Shown: positions 36,479-46,498, numbered from the stretch's first letter. The stretch is 64,000 nt of DNA from Dickeya chrysanthemi NCPPB 402 (GCF_000406105.1 NZ_CM001974.1:4443050-4507049), one strand, 5' to 3'. Numbers and translations: made by a program. The notes: generated by a model from the sequence alone, not told the origin.

Positions 36479-37444
36479 CTATTCCGGTGTAAAACGGCGT
36501 AAATGTTGTACCGTCGCCAGCCAGGCGGCCAGCCAGCCAATCATCGCGGCAATCAGAACCAGCAATAGCGCTTCGTCCCAGCTCAGCCCACGCACCGTAA
36601 AAGTGGTGCCGAATACCGCCGCCACCTGTGCCGCCGCGCCCGCCAGTTTCCAGACCAGCGCTTGCGACAGGATCAACGACAGCACCGCGCCGCAAAAGCC
36701 GAGCAACGCGCCGCCATGCAGGAAGGGCCGCAGAATGAAACCGTCCGTCGCGCCAATCAGCTTCATCACATTGATGGTTTCGCGACGGCTGAAAATACTG
36801 AGTCGCACACTGTTGCCGATCACCAAAAATACCGCGACCACCATCAGAATACCGATCGTCGCCGCTATCTGGCCCACCAGCCCGGTCAACGCCACCAGAC
36901 GAGAGAACCAGCTATCGTCCATGCGTACCTCGCTCACCCCCTGAATCGCGGCGATGCGATCACGCAGCGTATTGAGCGTCTGGTTATTTTGAAAACCCAG
37001 CTTCGGTGAGACGACCGCCACCGCCGGCAGCGGATTTTCCTCCAGCATATCCAGCGCACCGCCGAAACCAGACCAGTTGCGGAATTCCCCCATCGCCTCG
37101 CTGCGGGACAGATAGTTCACCTTATCCACCCCCTCTTCCGCCTTGATTTTGCCAATCACCGCTTCGGCGGCGTTATCATCCAGCGATTTGTCCAGATATA
37201 CCGTCAGTTGCGGCGTGGGATACCACTGCGACGCCGCCTGACTGACGTTTTTCCACACCAGATAACAGATGCTCGGCAACGTCAGCGAGATGGCAATCAC
37301 CATGATGGTCAACAACGTCGCCAGCGGTTGACGCAACATGTCGCGCAGCGTATTGGCCCAGGCATAACGCCACTGTTCCTGCCAGCCGCCTTGCAGAGCC
37401 CGAGTTTTGCTACCGGGCCGCTGCGCACGGGAATTACTCGCCAT
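36479..37444 (-). CDS. ftsX: Cell division ABC transporter-like membrane protein FtsX
   Basis: FtsX with FtsE couples septal-ring assembly to peptidoglycan amidase activation via EnvC. The 321-residue protein has four hydrophobic segments (about 50-70, 195-220, 250-275, 295-315) and a large periplasmic loop containing [47 protein letters not shown] and [10 protein letters not shown]. The C-terminal [20 protein letters not shown] matches E. coli. The N-terminal tail is shorter than in E. coli (352). It overlaps ftsE by 11 bases. Confidence 0.97.
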   Translation of the reverse strand: MASNSRAQRPGSKTRALQGGWQEQWRYAWANTLRDMLRQPLATLLTIMVIAISLTLPSICYLVWKNVSQAASQWYPTPQLTVYLDKSLDDNAAEAVIGKIKAEEGVDKVNYLSRSEAMGEFRNWSGFGGALDMLEENPLPAVAVVSPKLGFQNNQTLNTLRDRIAAIQGVSEVRMDDSWFSRLVALTGLVGQIAATIGILMVVAVFLVIGNSVRLSIFSRRETINVMKLIGATDGFILRPFLHGGALLGFCGAVLSLILSQALVWKLAGAAAQVAAVFGTTFTVRGLSWDEALLLVLIAAMIGWLAAWLATVQHLRRFTPE

Positions 37445-38102
37445 CGTGACCTCCCAGCATGCGCCCTTGCGATAACGTCAGCACTCGATAATGGCGGCGG
37501 GCGATAAGCCCGGTGTCGTGCGTCGCCATCAACACCGTAACGCCCACGCGATTAAACTCCTCAAACAGGCGCAGAATGCCTTCGGACAACGCATCATCCA
37601 AATTGCCGGTCGGCTCGTCCGCCAGCAATACCGCCGGTTTGTTCACCACCGCCCGGGCAATGCCCACACGTTGCTGCTCACCGCCGGAGAGCTGAATCGG
37701 GTAGCTGCGCGCCTTGTCGAGTAACCCGACTTTATCCAGCGCCGCCGACACGCGGCGGCGGATATCCTCGGCACTGGCACCGGAGATAATCAGCGGCATG
37801 GCGACGTTTTCATACACCGTGCGATCCATCAGCAAATGATGATCCTGAAAGATCATGCCGATCTGCCGACGCAGAAACGGTACCTCGCGTTTCTTCAGGC
37901 GACTGATATCGTGACCGCCAAACAGGATGTGGCCCGCGCTCGGGCGTTCAATCCCGCAAATCAGCTTCAGCAGGGTACTTTTCCCTGCGCCAGAGTGACC
38001 AGTCAGAAAGACCATCTCGGCCGGGCGGATATGAAAATCCACCCCCTGCAACGCCTGGCGACCGCCGAGATAGGCTTTGCTGACCTGCTCAAACCGAATC
38101 AT
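37434..38102 (-). CDS. ftsE: Cell division ATPase FtsE
   Basis: FtsE is the ATPase partner of FtsX. The 222 residues begin [21 protein letters not shown] and show Walker [14 protein letters not shown], signature [16 protein letters not shown], Walker [14 protein letters not shown] and switch ATHD. The length equals E. coli FtsE. It is five bases downstream of ftsY, so ftsYEX form one operon. Confidence 0.98.
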   Translation of the reverse strand: MIRFEQVSKAYLGGRQALQGVDFHIRPAEMVFLTGHSGAGKSTLLKLICGIERPSAGHILFGGHDISRLKKREVPFLRRQIGMIFQDHHLLMDRTVYENVAMPLIISGASAEDIRRRVSAALDKVGLLDKARSYPIQLSGGEQQRVGIARAVVNKPAVLLADEPTGNLDDALSEGILRLFEEFNRVGVTVLMATHDTGLIARRHYRVLTLSQGRMLGGHDGE

Positions 38103-38107
38103 CCGTT

Positions 38108-39466
38108 TTAATCCTCACGGGCGAACAAGGCTTCAATAAAATCATCCGCCTTGAACGGCCTCAAATCATCGATACTTTCCCCCACCCCAATGTAGCGGAT
38201 GGGAATGCCGAACTGATCGGCGATGGCGAAGATCACGCCGCCCTTGGCGGTGCCGTCCAGTTTAGTCAACGTGATGCCGCTCAACCCGACCGCTTCATTA
38301 AACAGTTTGGCCTGGCTAACCGCGTTTTGACCGGTGCTGGCATCCAGCGTCAACATCACTTCATGCGGCGCGTCTTCATCCAGCTTCTTCATGACGCGCA
38401 CAATCTTCTTCAGTTCTTCCATCAGGTGCGCTTTGTTTTGCAGACGCCCCGCGGTATCGGCAATCAGCACGTCGATGCCACGCGCTTTGGCGGCCTGCAA
38501 CGCATCAAAAATGACCGAGGCGGAATCCGCGCCGGTGTGCTGCGCCACCACCGGCACATTGTTGCGCTGGCCCCATACCTGCAACTGCTCTACCGCCGCC
38601 GCACGGAACGTGTCGCCCGCCGCCAGCATCACCGATTTACCTTGCGCCTGATACTGACGCGCCAGTTTGCCGATGGTGGTGGTTTTCCCCACCCCGTTGA
38701 CGCCGATCATCAGAATGACGAACGGCGTTTTACTGTCGATAGCCAGCGGCGCGTCCACTTTCGCCAGAATGTCGCTCATTTCCGCCTTCAGCAACGCGAT
38801 CAGCGCTTCGGCGTCTTTCAGTTGTTTGCGGCTGGCATGTTCGGTCAATCGGGCGATAATTTTCCGGGTAGTTTCGACGCCAACGTCGGCGATCAGCAAC
38901 TGTTCTTCCAGCTCGTCAAACAGATCGTCGTCGATTTTCTTGCCGCGAAACAGACCGACAAACCCAGAACCCAGATTCTGGCGGGTTTTTATGAGGCTGC
39001 GCTTGAGGCGGGCGAAAAAGCCTTCTTTGGTCGGGCGCTCCTGCTCCTGCGACACCACCGGCGCAGCCGGAACACCCGCGGCTACAGGCTCGGACTCGAC
39101 ATCATCGTCCGCGTCGGTGTCCGACGTTCCAGTATCCGCTTGCGATTCAGTGACGGGGGCGAACGCCGTTTCCGGCACGGCCTCGGCCACCTGCACCGGT
39201 GTTTCCGGTAGATCGACCGGTACCGCGGCCTCAGCCGGTTGTGATTCGGGCGACGTCGTTTCCGCGGTTTCAGCCGGCGCACCGCCCTGTACCGATTGTT
39301 CCGGCGCGACGTCGTCTATCTTCTGTGCCGATTCCGGAGCCGCGGGCGTTGCTTCATCCGCCGTTTGCGTCGCTTCCGGCACCGGTTGCGATTGTTCGGT
39401 TTTCTCTTCGTCCTGACGCCCTAACCCCAGCCAGGAAAAAAATCCGCGCTTTTTCTCTTTCGCCAT
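38108..39466 (-). CDS. ftsY: Signal recognition particle receptor FtsY
   Basis: FtsY is the SRP receptor GTPase that targets inner-membrane proteins. The 452-residue protein has the expected acidic, Ala/Glu/Pro-rich A domain (about 20-150), the N domain, and the G domain with GVNGVGKTTTIGKLA, DTFRAAA, ADTAGRLQ and TKLDGTAKGG. It begins MAKEKKRGFFSWLG, a basic amphipathic membrane anchor. The frame opens earlier at 39505, but this start matches E. coli. The A domain is variable in length across species. Confidence 0.97.
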   Translation of the reverse strand: MAKEKKRGFFSWLGLGRQDEEKTEQSQPVPEATQTADEATPAAPESAQKIDDVAPEQSVQGGAPAETAETTSPESQPAEAAVPVDLPETPVQVAEAVPETAFAPVTESQADTGTSDTDADDDVESEPVAAGVPAAPVVSQEQERPTKEGFFARLKRSLIKTRQNLGSGFVGLFRGKKIDDDLFDELEEQLLIADVGVETTRKIIARLTEHASRKQLKDAEALIALLKAEMSDILAKVDAPLAIDSKTPFVILMIGVNGVGKTTTIGKLARQYQAQGKSVMLAAGDTFRAAAVEQLQVWGQRNNVPVVAQHTGADSASVIFDALQAAKARGIDVLIADTAGRLQNKAHLMEELKKIVRVMKKLDEDAPHEVMLTLDASTGQNAVSQAKLFNEAVGLSGITLTKLDGTAKGGVIFAIADQFGIPIRYIGVGESIDDLRPFKADDFIEALFARED

Positions 39467-39764
39467 CGTGTAATTGCGCTCCTGCCACCCAGTGCGGCTG
39501 ATCAATAACCAATGCAGTCAATAAAACAATGAGTTTAACACTTTCCCGCCGCCAGCAACACGCGCCGCTCCCCCGGGTAGAGTGACAATCTCCGTAACCA
39601 GGTGTGTCAAACACCAGACAAATCCCCGAATTTGACGGATTTTTCCGCGTCGCCTCCCATTAACTGCATCTTTACATTTGCTACACCGGCCGCCGCCGTT
39701 AGAATAACGCCTCATAAAATCCGGCGGGCCGCCGTCGGTGCCCCATTTCAGCAAAATACAGGTT

Positions 39765-40388
39765 ATGGCAAAACATCAAGCGACATCCGCGCCCGGTCAA
39801 ATCCGCATTATCGGCGGTCAGTGGCGCGGCAGAAAACTCCCCGTGCCGGACAGCCCCGGCTTACGCCCCACCACCGACCGCGTCCGCGAAACCCTGTTCA
39901 ACTGGCTCGCTCCGGTCATTCAGCAGTCGCGCTGTCTGGACTGTTTTGCCGGCAGCGGCGCGCTGGGTCTGGAGGCGCTGTCACGCTCGGCCGCTCACGC
40001 CACGCTACTGGAAGCCGAACGCAATGTGGCGCGCCAACTCGCGCAGAATCTGTCGCTGCTGCGTGCCGATAATGCCGACGTGGTGAATACCGATACGCTG
40101 CAATGGCTGGCTAAGCCGGCGTCCCCTCTCCCTTTCGACGTGGTGTTTCTCGACCCGCCGTTTCGCCGCGGCCTGTTGGATGACACGCTGCGGTTGCTGG
40201 AAGACGGCAATTGGCTGGCGGCGGAAGCCTGGATTTATATCGAAACCGAGGCGGAAAACCGTATGTTGGCTATTCCGCCTACCTGGACGCTGCACCGCGA
40301 GAAAACCGCCGGTCAGGTGTCCTACCGTCTTTATATCCGTCATGCGTCTGATGCGACTCCCGGAGGCAACGATGAGCATTTGGATTAA
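39765..40388 (+). CDS. rsmD: 16S rRNA m2G966 methyltransferase RsmD
   Basis: RsmD N2-methylates G966 of 16S rRNA. The 207-residue protein contains GQIRIIGGQWRGRKLPVPDS, LRPTTDRVRETLFNWL, SAM motif I LDCFAGSGALGLEALSR and the catalytic DPPF motif (VVFLDPPFRRG). ATG at 39765 (MAKHQATSAPG) is preferred over 39738 for length (E. coli 198) and position. It is divergent from ftsY as in E. coli and overlaps yhhL. Confidence 0.95.
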   Translation: MAKHQATSAPGQIRIIGGQWRGRKLPVPDSPGLRPTTDRVRETLFNWLAPVIQQSRCLDCFAGSGALGLEALSRSAAHATLLEAERNVARQLAQNLSLLRADNADVVNTDTLQWLAKPASPLPFDVVFLDPPFRRGLLDDTLRLLEDGNWLAAEAWIYIETEAENRMLAIPPTWTLHREKTAGQVSYRLYIRHASDATPGGNDEHLD

Positions 40389-40659
40389 TCTTGGCCGACT
40401 GCTGATGCTGGGCATATGGGGGTTCTTGATTCTGAACCTGATTCATCCTTTTCCCCGCCCGCTGAACATTTTCATGGTGCTGGCGATGGGATTCATGCTG
40501 TTGATGCACGGCGTGCAATTTCTGCTGCTGAAAGCCAGCCAGCCCAAAGACGCGCCGCCGCTCAGCGGGCTACTGCAATTGCGCATCTTTCTGTTCGGGG
40601 TGTTCGAATTACTGGACTGGCAGCGAAAACAACCGGTGCCGCCGCGTAAAAAACGCTAG
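40372..40659 (+). CDS. yhhL: DUF1145 inner-membrane protein YhhL
   Basis: The 95-residue protein has two or three hydrophobic segments (LLMLGIWGFLILNLIHPF; IFMVLAMGFMLLMHGVQFLLL) and a basic C-terminus (QRKQPVPPRKKR). CGGAGG sits seven bases before the ATG at 40372, which lies inside the end of rsmD, so the two are translationally coupled as in E. coli. Function unknown. Position and pattern match YhhL (DUF1145). Confidence 0.88.
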   Translation: MSIWINLGRLLMLGIWGFLILNLIHPFPRPLNIFMVLAMGFMLLMHGVQFLLLKASQPKDAPPLSGLLQLRIFLFGVFELLDWQRKQPVPPRKKR

Positions 40660-40735
40660 CGGAAAACCGTTCATCGGCAGGGAAACGGCGGCGCGGCAGG
40701 CGCCACCGGATAGCCTAGGTTTTTTTACCCGGCAG

Positions 40736-41062
40736 CTAGTTTTTTTTACCCGGCAGATAGGGAAAATGGGTGACGTTATCGCCCAGTTCTGAAATACGGG
40801 CGCTATCGCGATCACGTTCGGTGACCGCATCAATGCGGATAACGGCCTGCAGTGGAATATAGCTGCGGCCAACGCCGGCAAACTCCGTTTTCAGCTTCTC
40901 CGTGGTGGGATCAACCAGTACCGCTGATTGGTTGTCGAAAACGAAATCGGCAATTTCAATAAATCCGAACAGATTGCTCTGCACCAGCTCACGCACATAC
41001 AGCTGATAGTTCTTACCGTTATTAATGAACTGGATACGATAAAGTAAGGGTTCATTGCTCAT
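40736..41062 (-). CDS. DUF1820-family protein
   Basis: The 108-residue protein matches DUF1820: LYRIQFINNGKNYQLYVREL, FGFIEIADFVFDNQSAVLVDPTTEKLKTEF, SYIPLQAVIRID. There is no signal peptide or membrane segment, and the function is unknown. The 3' end has a 16-base tandem duplication: the unit CTGCCGGGTAAAAAAA, which codes for the last residues, is repeated immediately after the stop codon. It replaces yhhM, which E. coli has at this place. Confidence 0.82.
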   Translation of the reverse strand: MSNEPLLYRIQFINNGKNYQLYVRELVQSNLFGFIEIADFVFDNQSAVLVDPTTEKLKTEFAGVGRSYIPLQAVIRIDAVTERDRDSARISELGDNVTHFPYLPGKKN

Positions 41063-41363
41063 TAAAAGTTCGTCTCCCCCGACAAGTTGTCAGGCATCAT
41101 CATTTCGTCACAAAAACTGGCCGCTAACATAGCATGAAGCCCGCCGCCTCTCCACCGGCAAGCCGGCCGGTATCACACATCACGCCGACCTCAAACTCAG
41201 GATTTGCCTATACTGAGAACCAGTCCCGCCAGGCATAATCGACACAGGCCGTTAAACGCGCTGGCGGGGCGACAATCCCGGCCATCAGGGCGCAGGTTGT
41301 CCGCCATACGCCGGAACGGCGCTCGATTCATCACTCTGGATTCATCACCTTGAAGGACACGCT
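41063..41363. other. Divergent intergenic region before yhhN
   Basis: About 300 bases between the DUF1820 gene and yhhN. Nothing was recognised beyond the expected promoters; no strong operator or hairpin was seen. Confidence 0.35.
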
Positions 41364-41993
41364 ATGCTCTGGTCTTTTATTGCCGTCTTTTTTTCCGGTT
41401 GGTTGTATGTCGACGCCAGTTATCGCGGCCCGGTCTGGCAACGCTGGTTGTTTAAACCCGTCACCCTGCTATTGATGATGCTGATGGTCTGGCAAACGCC
41501 TCAGCTCGGCATCCCCGGCTATCTGGTGGTCTTGGGGCTGGCGACCACGCTGGTCGGCGACGCGCTGTTACAGCTCTCCGGCGATCGGCTGCGGTTTGCA
41601 CTGGCGGCTTATTTGGCCGCACACGTGCTTTACACCGTCAGTTTTTTCGTCTCACAGCCTTCGCTGGGGTTCTTCTGGCCGCTGCCGCTGGCACTGGTTC
41701 TTCTGTCGGCGCTGCTGCTCGCGCTGTTGTGGTCACGGCTAAAAGCCGAGCGCCTGACGGTCACGGCGTTGGTGCTGGTGACTGCCTTTATGGCATGGGT
41801 GGCAGGGGATCACTATTTTGCACTGGGCAACGCCGCCAACTTCTCGTTACTGGCAGGCGCGCTGCTGTTATTTATCGGTCACGCTATCTGGCTGGTAAAC
41901 CACTTTCGCGTTAACTTTCGCGCGTATCAGGCATTGATGGCTATCTGTTACTTTGGCGGTCATTTTCTGATAGTCCGCTCGCTTTACGTCTGA
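41364..41993 (+). CDS. yhhN: YhhN-family membrane protein (lysoplasmalogenase-like)
   Basis: The 209-residue protein is almost entirely hydrophobic with about eight membrane segments. It has the family Asp positions in TTLVGDALLQL (GD pair), WVAGDHYFALG and the end segment FLIVRSLYV. YhhN belongs to the family that includes eukaryotic TMEM86 lysoplasmalogenase; the bacterial substrate is unclear. Length equals E. coli YhhN (208). Confidence 0.93.
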   Translation: MLWSFIAVFFSGWLYVDASYRGPVWQRWLFKPVTLLLMMLMVWQTPQLGIPGYLVVLGLATTLVGDALLQLSGDRLRFALAAYLAAHVLYTVSFFVSQPSLGFFWPLPLALVLLSALLLALLWSRLKAERLTVTALVLVTAFMAWVAGDHYFALGNAANFSLLAGALLLFIGHAIWLVNHFRVNFRAYQALMAICYFGGHFLIVRSLYV

Positions 41994-42033
41994 CGCCGAT
42001 AGCCCCACAAGTTCGCAAGGCGCTCCCGGATTG

Positions 42034-42279
42034 CTACGCCCCTTTGCGCAGCAGGTAGCGATACGGCGGTCGCTCGGTCATTTGCGCCAGCAACTCATGC
42101 TCCATATAACGGCAAAAACCGGGAATATCACGGGTGGTGGCCGGATCATCGGCGATAATCAGCAGCGTTTGCCCGGTTTCCATCTGGCGCACGGTTTTGC
42201 GCACCATCATTACCGGTTCAGGACAACGCAGCCCCTGTGCATCCAGCGTATGGTCCGGATTGGCGAAAATATCGGTCAT
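42034..42279 (-). CDS. tusA: Sulfurtransferase TusA (SirA)
   Basis: TusA carries a persulfide from IscS to TusBCD for 2-thiouridine synthesis at tRNA wobble positions. The 81-residue protein has the CPxP motif in [13 protein letters not shown] with active Cys19, then [29 protein letters not shown]. Length equals the E. coli protein (81). Confidence 0.97.
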   Translation of the reverse strand: MTDIFANPDHTLDAQGLRCPEPVMMVRKTVRQMETGQTLLIIADDPATTRDIPGFCRYMEHELLAQMTERPPYRYLLRKGA

Positions 42280-42453
42280 TCAGTGTCTCATGATGATTGT
42301 CGAACGCAGTGCGGCGTAGTTTACCCTTCCCGCAAGGGGGTGCAAGCCGTCAGGCGGCGATTAATTATTACACATGAAATCATACGTCCGCGAACCATTG
42401 CAAAGCTACAACAACGCGGTATGATGCCGACACGTTAGCGTTAAAAAGACGCA

Positions 42454-42579
42454 TATACCCGAAATAACCCGAATTGCAGCACGGCGCAAGCCGCATGGAT
42501 ATCTGGCCGCTGACCGCTGTCGGCCACCAGGATGAATCAAGCCGGCCAAAGCAACTGTAACTTGAAGTATGACGGGTAT
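42454..42579. repeat. Intergenic palindromic repeat (short copy)
   Basis: The left end starts TATACCCGAAATAACCCGAA and the right end CTGTAACTTGAAGTATGACG, inverted relative to each other and matching the ends of the 20150-20488 and 50648-50845 elements. The 75-base core differs and holds a TGGCCG/CGGCCA stem. It lies between tusA and yhhQ, just upstream of yhhQ. Confidence 0.75.
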
Positions 42580-42634
42580 GACGAGGCAATTTGTCTGGGT
42601 TCCCTCACCCCAATAACCAAAAAAAGGTCATACT

Positions 42635-43303
42635 ATGTTTCAATTCTCCGCACAACAGCGGCTGACGGCGCTGTGCTGGTTATCGCTCTTCCATATTCTG
42701 GTGATTATCTCCAGTAACTATCTGGTTCAGCTGCCCATTACGCTTTTCGGCTTTCATACCACCTGGGGTGCCTTTACCTTCCCGTTTATCTTTCTGGCGT
42801 CCGATTTAACGGTACGCATTTTCGGCGCTCCGCTGGCACGCCGCATTATCCTGACCGTGATGGTGCCGGCGCTGATCGCGTCGTATCTGGTTTCATCGCT
42901 GTTTTATAAAGGTGAATGGCAGGGGTTCGGCGCGCTGAGCCAGGTGAACCCGATAGTCGCGCGTATCGCCGCCGCCAGCCTGATGGCGTATGTATTGGGC
43001 CAGATTCTCGACGTACATGTTTTTAACCGCCTGCGCCAGCTCAAAGCCTGGTGGGTGGCTCCGGCCGCTTCCGCCGTGCTCGGCAACCTTAGCGATACCG
43101 TCGCGTTCTTTTTTATCGCCTTCTATCGCAGCACGGACCCATTCATGGCGACCCACTGGATGGAAATCGCTACGGTGGATTATTTCTTTAAGATCGCCAT
43201 TAATCTGATTTTCTTCCTGCCGATGTACGGCGTACTGCTGAATATGTTGCTGCGCCGTCTGAGCCAGGCGGGAAGCTCGCCGTACCAGGATCAGACCGCA
43301 TGA
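42635..43303 (+). CDS. yhhQ: Queuosine precursor transporter YhhQ
   Basis: YhhQ imports the 7-cyano-7-deazaguanine (and aminomethyl) precursors of queuosine. The 222-residue protein has about six membrane segments and the Vut_1 family features FGFHTTWGAFTFPFIFLASDLTVRIFG, QILDVHVFNRLRQ and VLGNLSDTVAFFFIAFY. Length equals E. coli (221). Confidence 0.96.
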   Translation: MFQFSAQQRLTALCWLSLFHILVIISSNYLVQLPITLFGFHTTWGAFTFPFIFLASDLTVRIFGAPLARRIILTVMVPALIASYLVSSLFYKGEWQGFGALSQVNPIVARIAAASLMAYVLGQILDVHVFNRLRQLKAWWVAPAASAVLGNLSDTVAFFFIAFYRSTDPFMATHWMEIATVDYFFKIAINLIFFLPMYGVLLNMLLRRLSQAGSSPYQDQTA

Positions 43304-43490
43304 TACGCTTTTTATTCAAAACGGATTTTCCCGCCCATAAACGGGTTTCGGAATAACCGGAAAAATTGCCTGCCCCAGCCTGATTCGAGCGTAAGACAGG
43401 AATCGTAATCACAAAACGCTTGTTTTTACGTCTCGAATCAGGTGCCATAGCGCCACTTCTGTTTTTGTTCGTGATAAAGAAAGGATACCC

Positions 43491-44054
43491 ATGCCAAACT
43501 TAGCGAAATATATCGGTATTGGTCTGCTGGCCGCCACGCTGGCCGCCTGCGACGGCAACAGCGATAAGAAGGCCAACGCGCCGGCCGCCAACCCAACGGC
43601 AGAGAAAGCCACCTCGCAGAATGTGTCCCTGCTTTCCGGTAAATTAAGCTTTACGCTGCCGGATGGCCTGAGCGATCAAAGCGGAAAATTAGGCAATCAG
43701 AACAACAACATGCATGTCTATGCCGATCAAAGCGGCCAGAAAGCCATCATCGTGATTGTCGGTGATGATACGGCGCTGGATCTGCCGGCATTAGGTCAAC
43801 GGCTGGAACAGCAACAACGCGGACGCGACGCCAGCCTTCAGGTACTGGGCAACAAGACCGCCGAGATCAACGGCCATCAGATTCAACAACTCGATAGCGT
43901 GATGACCAGCGACGGGCAGAAAGCGTTCTCGTCTATCGTGCTGGCTAAGGTGGATAGTCGCCTGCTGACGCTGCAAATCACGCTGCCGGCGAACAATCTG
44001 CAGCAAGCGCAGGCCGATGCAGGCAAGGTCATCAGCACACTGAAGCTGAACTGA
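43491..44054 (+). CDS. dcrB: DcrB lipoprotein
   Basis: The 187-residue protein has a lipoprotein signal with lipobox LAAC (Cys20) followed by D21, which favours inner-membrane retention. The mature domain has the DcrB pattern: KLSFTLPDGLSDQSGKLGNQ, MHVYADQSGQKAIIVIVGD, and VISTLKLN at the end. In E. coli DcrB is needed for phage C1/C6 infection and contributes to envelope homeostasis. Position after yhhQ is conserved. Confidence 0.95.
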   Translation: MPNLAKYIGIGLLAATLAACDGNSDKKANAPAANPTAEKATSQNVSLLSGKLSFTLPDGLSDQSGKLGNQNNNMHVYADQSGQKAIIVIVGDDTALDLPALGQRLEQQQRGRDASLQVLGNKTAEINGHQIQQLDSVMTSDGQKAFSSIVLAKVDSRLLTLQITLPANNLQQAQADAGKVISTLKLN

Positions 44055-44075
44055 TTTCATTCAATGCCTGAGCCC

Positions 44076-44105
44076 CCCGCCGCGCCGATAACGGCTGACG
44101 GCGGG
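44076..44105. terminator. Hairpin between convergent dcrB and yhhS
   Basis: CCCGCCG (44076-44082) pairs with CGGCGGG (44099-44105) between the two stop codons. It likely terminates both directions, though T-runs are short. Confidence 0.6.
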
Positions 44106-44112
44106 AACTCAC

Positions 44113-45330
44113 TCATCCTGCCGCCACGTCTTGCCCGCCACGCTGATATAGCCGCAAAGTCAGCAATAACCCTATCAACGCCAATCCTGCGGCAGCCAGA
44201 TAAATCGCATTGATATCGGTATAGGCCATCATAATGCCGGCGACCGGCCCAACCACACCCAACGACAAATCAAGAAAGATAGTATAAGTCGCCAGCGCGC
44301 TGCCCTGATTCTGCGCGGACACCGCCTTGACCGCCACCACGCCCAGCGCCGGAAACACCAGCGAAAACCCGGCGCCGGCGAAAAAGGCGCCCACTTCCGC
44401 CATCAGCGGGTGAGACGCCAGCCATATCAACAGCAAACCGGCGCTTTCCACCAGAAAGCAGGCCAGCGCCACCCGCAAGCCGCCAAAACGATTAATGACA
44501 TTCGGGAACAACAGACGGGTGCCGACAAAAGCACAACTGAACACACTCAGGGTCAGCGCGGCGCCCTCCCACTGGCGGCCGGCGTAAAACAAGGTGATAA
44601 ACGTCGAAATCACGCCAAACCCGGCGGACGCCAGCGACAGAATCACGCCGTACAGCCACACTTTGCCGAGTACTTCGCGAAACGGCAGCTTCTTGCCCGG
44701 CGTTACCTTCACTGCCGGGCGAGGTAACGCCAGCAACATTGCCATACCGGCCACCAGCACGACGACCAACGCCAGCAGCGACAAACCGCCGAGATGGTAA
44801 ATCCACACCCCCAGCGGAGCGCCAATCGCCATTGCGCCGTAGGTCGCCACGCCGTTCCACGAAATCACCCGGCCAATATGTAACGACCCAACCACACCGA
44901 CGCCCCACAACGTTGCGCCGGTGCCGGCAAAACTCTGCCCGATGCCCAAAATCAAACGTCCGATACACAGCAATGCTAGCGCCAGTATCGGTGAGCCGTC
45001 GCTCCAGGCAGCCAGTGCATAGAACACACCGCTCAGCACACTCCCCGCCAACCCGAACACCACCACCTGTTTTGGCCCTTTTTCATCGGCATGACGACCG
45101 GCTCGCGGGCGGCTGATCAGAGTAGAAAAATACTGCAAGCTGATGACCAGACCGGCCCAGAATGCACTGAACCCAAGGCGCTCATGCACATAGCCCGGCA
45201 ATACCGCCAGCGGCAACCCGATATTCAGGTAGCTGGCAAAGTTAAACATCACCACGGACAGGATGCGCAGGTTCAGGCGTAAGCCGCCGGGAGAGGGCTT
45301 GGGCGGCACGGACGGTGTGGAAACAGGCAT
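44113..45330 (-). CDS. yhhS: Major facilitator transporter YhhS
   Basis: The 405-residue MFS protein has twelve predicted membrane segments. The family motif A-type loop appears as SRPRAGRHADEKGPKQ, and the N-terminus is SVVMFNFASYLNIGLPLAVLPGYVH. It matches E. coli YhhS in length (405) and position. The natural substrate is not established (arabinose and drugs have been suggested for E. coli). Confidence 0.93.
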   Translation of the reverse strand: MPVSTPSVPPKPSPGGLRLNLRILSVVMFNFASYLNIGLPLAVLPGYVHERLGFSAFWAGLVISLQYFSTLISRPRAGRHADEKGPKQVVVFGLAGSVLSGVFYALAAWSDGSPILALALLCIGRLILGIGQSFAGTGATLWGVGVVGSLHIGRVISWNGVATYGAMAIGAPLGVWIYHLGGLSLLALVVVLVAGMAMLLALPRPAVKVTPGKKLPFREVLGKVWLYGVILSLASAGFGVISTFITLFYAGRQWEGAALTLSVFSCAFVGTRLLFPNVINRFGGLRVALACFLVESAGLLLIWLASHPLMAEVGAFFAGAGFSLVFPALGVVAVKAVSAQNQGSALATYTIFLDLSLGVVGPVAGIMMAYTDINAIYLAAAGLALIGLLLTLRLYQRGGQDVAAG

Positions 45331-45511
45331 GGCGAATCGGCTCGCTTACAGGTCGCGTCGACAAGCGAACGCGGCGGACAATGTTAAGATTCCGAGTATA
45401 AACAAGACATTTGTGTCTTTCAGCATCAATCAGCCGATAGGCCGTCTTTACACATTTACCGACAGTTCGCCTGCGTTATACTCAGCAGGAATGTCGCTCA
45501 GGAGAGATTGC

Positions 45512-46498
45512 ATGCCTGTGAAGCCCAACCCGCCGCCCCCATCGACCGAACAGGGCGCGCAATGCGGCGCGCCGAGCCAGCGCTTCGGACGTTTAACCGG
45601 CGGGCTGCATCGCATCAGATCAGTACCGGCTATCGCGCATTTTATCCGCGCAGGAGAGCGGTTTAACGACCGGATGGGCAACCAGTTCGGCGCAGCCATC
45701 ACCTATTTTTCGTTTCTGTCGCTGATTCCGATTCTCATGGTAACGTTCGCCACGGCAGGGTTTGTGTTGGCTTCCAACCCTGACCTGCTGACCGGTCTCA
45801 TCAACCGTATTGTCAACAGCATCAGCGACCCGAACCTCGCCCGTACCCTGAAGAACACCGTGAATACCGCGGTACGGCAGCGCACCACCGTTGGGTTGAC
45901 CGGTTTGCTGATAGCACTCTATTCCGGCGTAAACTGGATAGGCAACCTGCGGGAAGCGATTCACGCTCAGTCGCGCGATGTGTGGGAGCGTAAGCCGCAC
46001 GAGGAAGAGAAACTCTATCTGCGCTACCTGTGGGATTTCCTGTCGCTGATCGGGCTGCTGCTGGCGCTGGTGATCACGCTGTTTCTCACCTCGGTAGCCG
46101 GCAGCGCGCAGGCGACTATCGTCCGGGCGTTGGGTCTGGGCGGCATTGATTGGCTGCGCCCGGTCATGACGCTGATTGCGTTGTCCATCTCCATTTTCGC
46201 CAACTATCTGCTGTTTTTGTGGATACTGTGGGTACTGCCGCGCCATAATCCCCGGCGCACGCCGCTGTTGCGCGGCACGCTGATGGCGGCCATCGGCTTC
46301 GAAGCGCTGAAATTCGCCATGACCGTGGCGCTGCCCAAACTGGCGACATCGCCTTCCGGCGCCGCGTTTGGTTCCGTGATCGGCCTGATGACGTTTTTCT
46401 ACTTTTTTGCACGCCTGACCTTGTTTTGTGCCGCCTGGATCGCCACGGCGGACCCAAAAGCCGAGACACCTAAACCGGCGTCGCTACCCGACGCCTGA
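45512..46498 (+). CDS. yhjD: Inner-membrane protein YhjD (YihY/BrkB family)
   Basis: The 328-residue protein has a hydrophilic N-terminal 60 residues, then five or six membrane segments with the family pattern FNDRMGNQFGAAITYFSFLSLIPILM, LYSGVNWIGNLREAIHAQSRDVWER and KLATSPSGAAFGSVIGLMTFFYF. Neighbouring kdgK supports yhjD over yihY. AGGAGAG sits before ATG 45512; an in-frame ATG at 45491 also exists. In E. coli a point change in YhjD suppresses loss of the lipid A flippase function, so a role in lipid transport is suspected. Confidence 0.9.
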   Translation: MPVKPNPPPPSTEQGAQCGAPSQRFGRLTGGLHRIRSVPAIAHFIRAGERFNDRMGNQFGAAITYFSFLSLIPILMVTFATAGFVLASNPDLLTGLINRIVNSISDPNLARTLKNTVNTAVRQRTTVGLTGLLIALYSGVNWIGNLREAIHAQSRDVWERKPHEEEKLYLRYLWDFLSLIGLLLALVITLFLTSVAGSAQATIVRALGLGGIDWLRPVMTLIALSISIFANYLLFLWILWVLPRHNPRRTPLLRGTLMAAIGFEALKFAMTVALPKLATSPSGAAFGSVIGLMTFFYFFARLTLFCAAWIATADPKAETPKPASLPDA

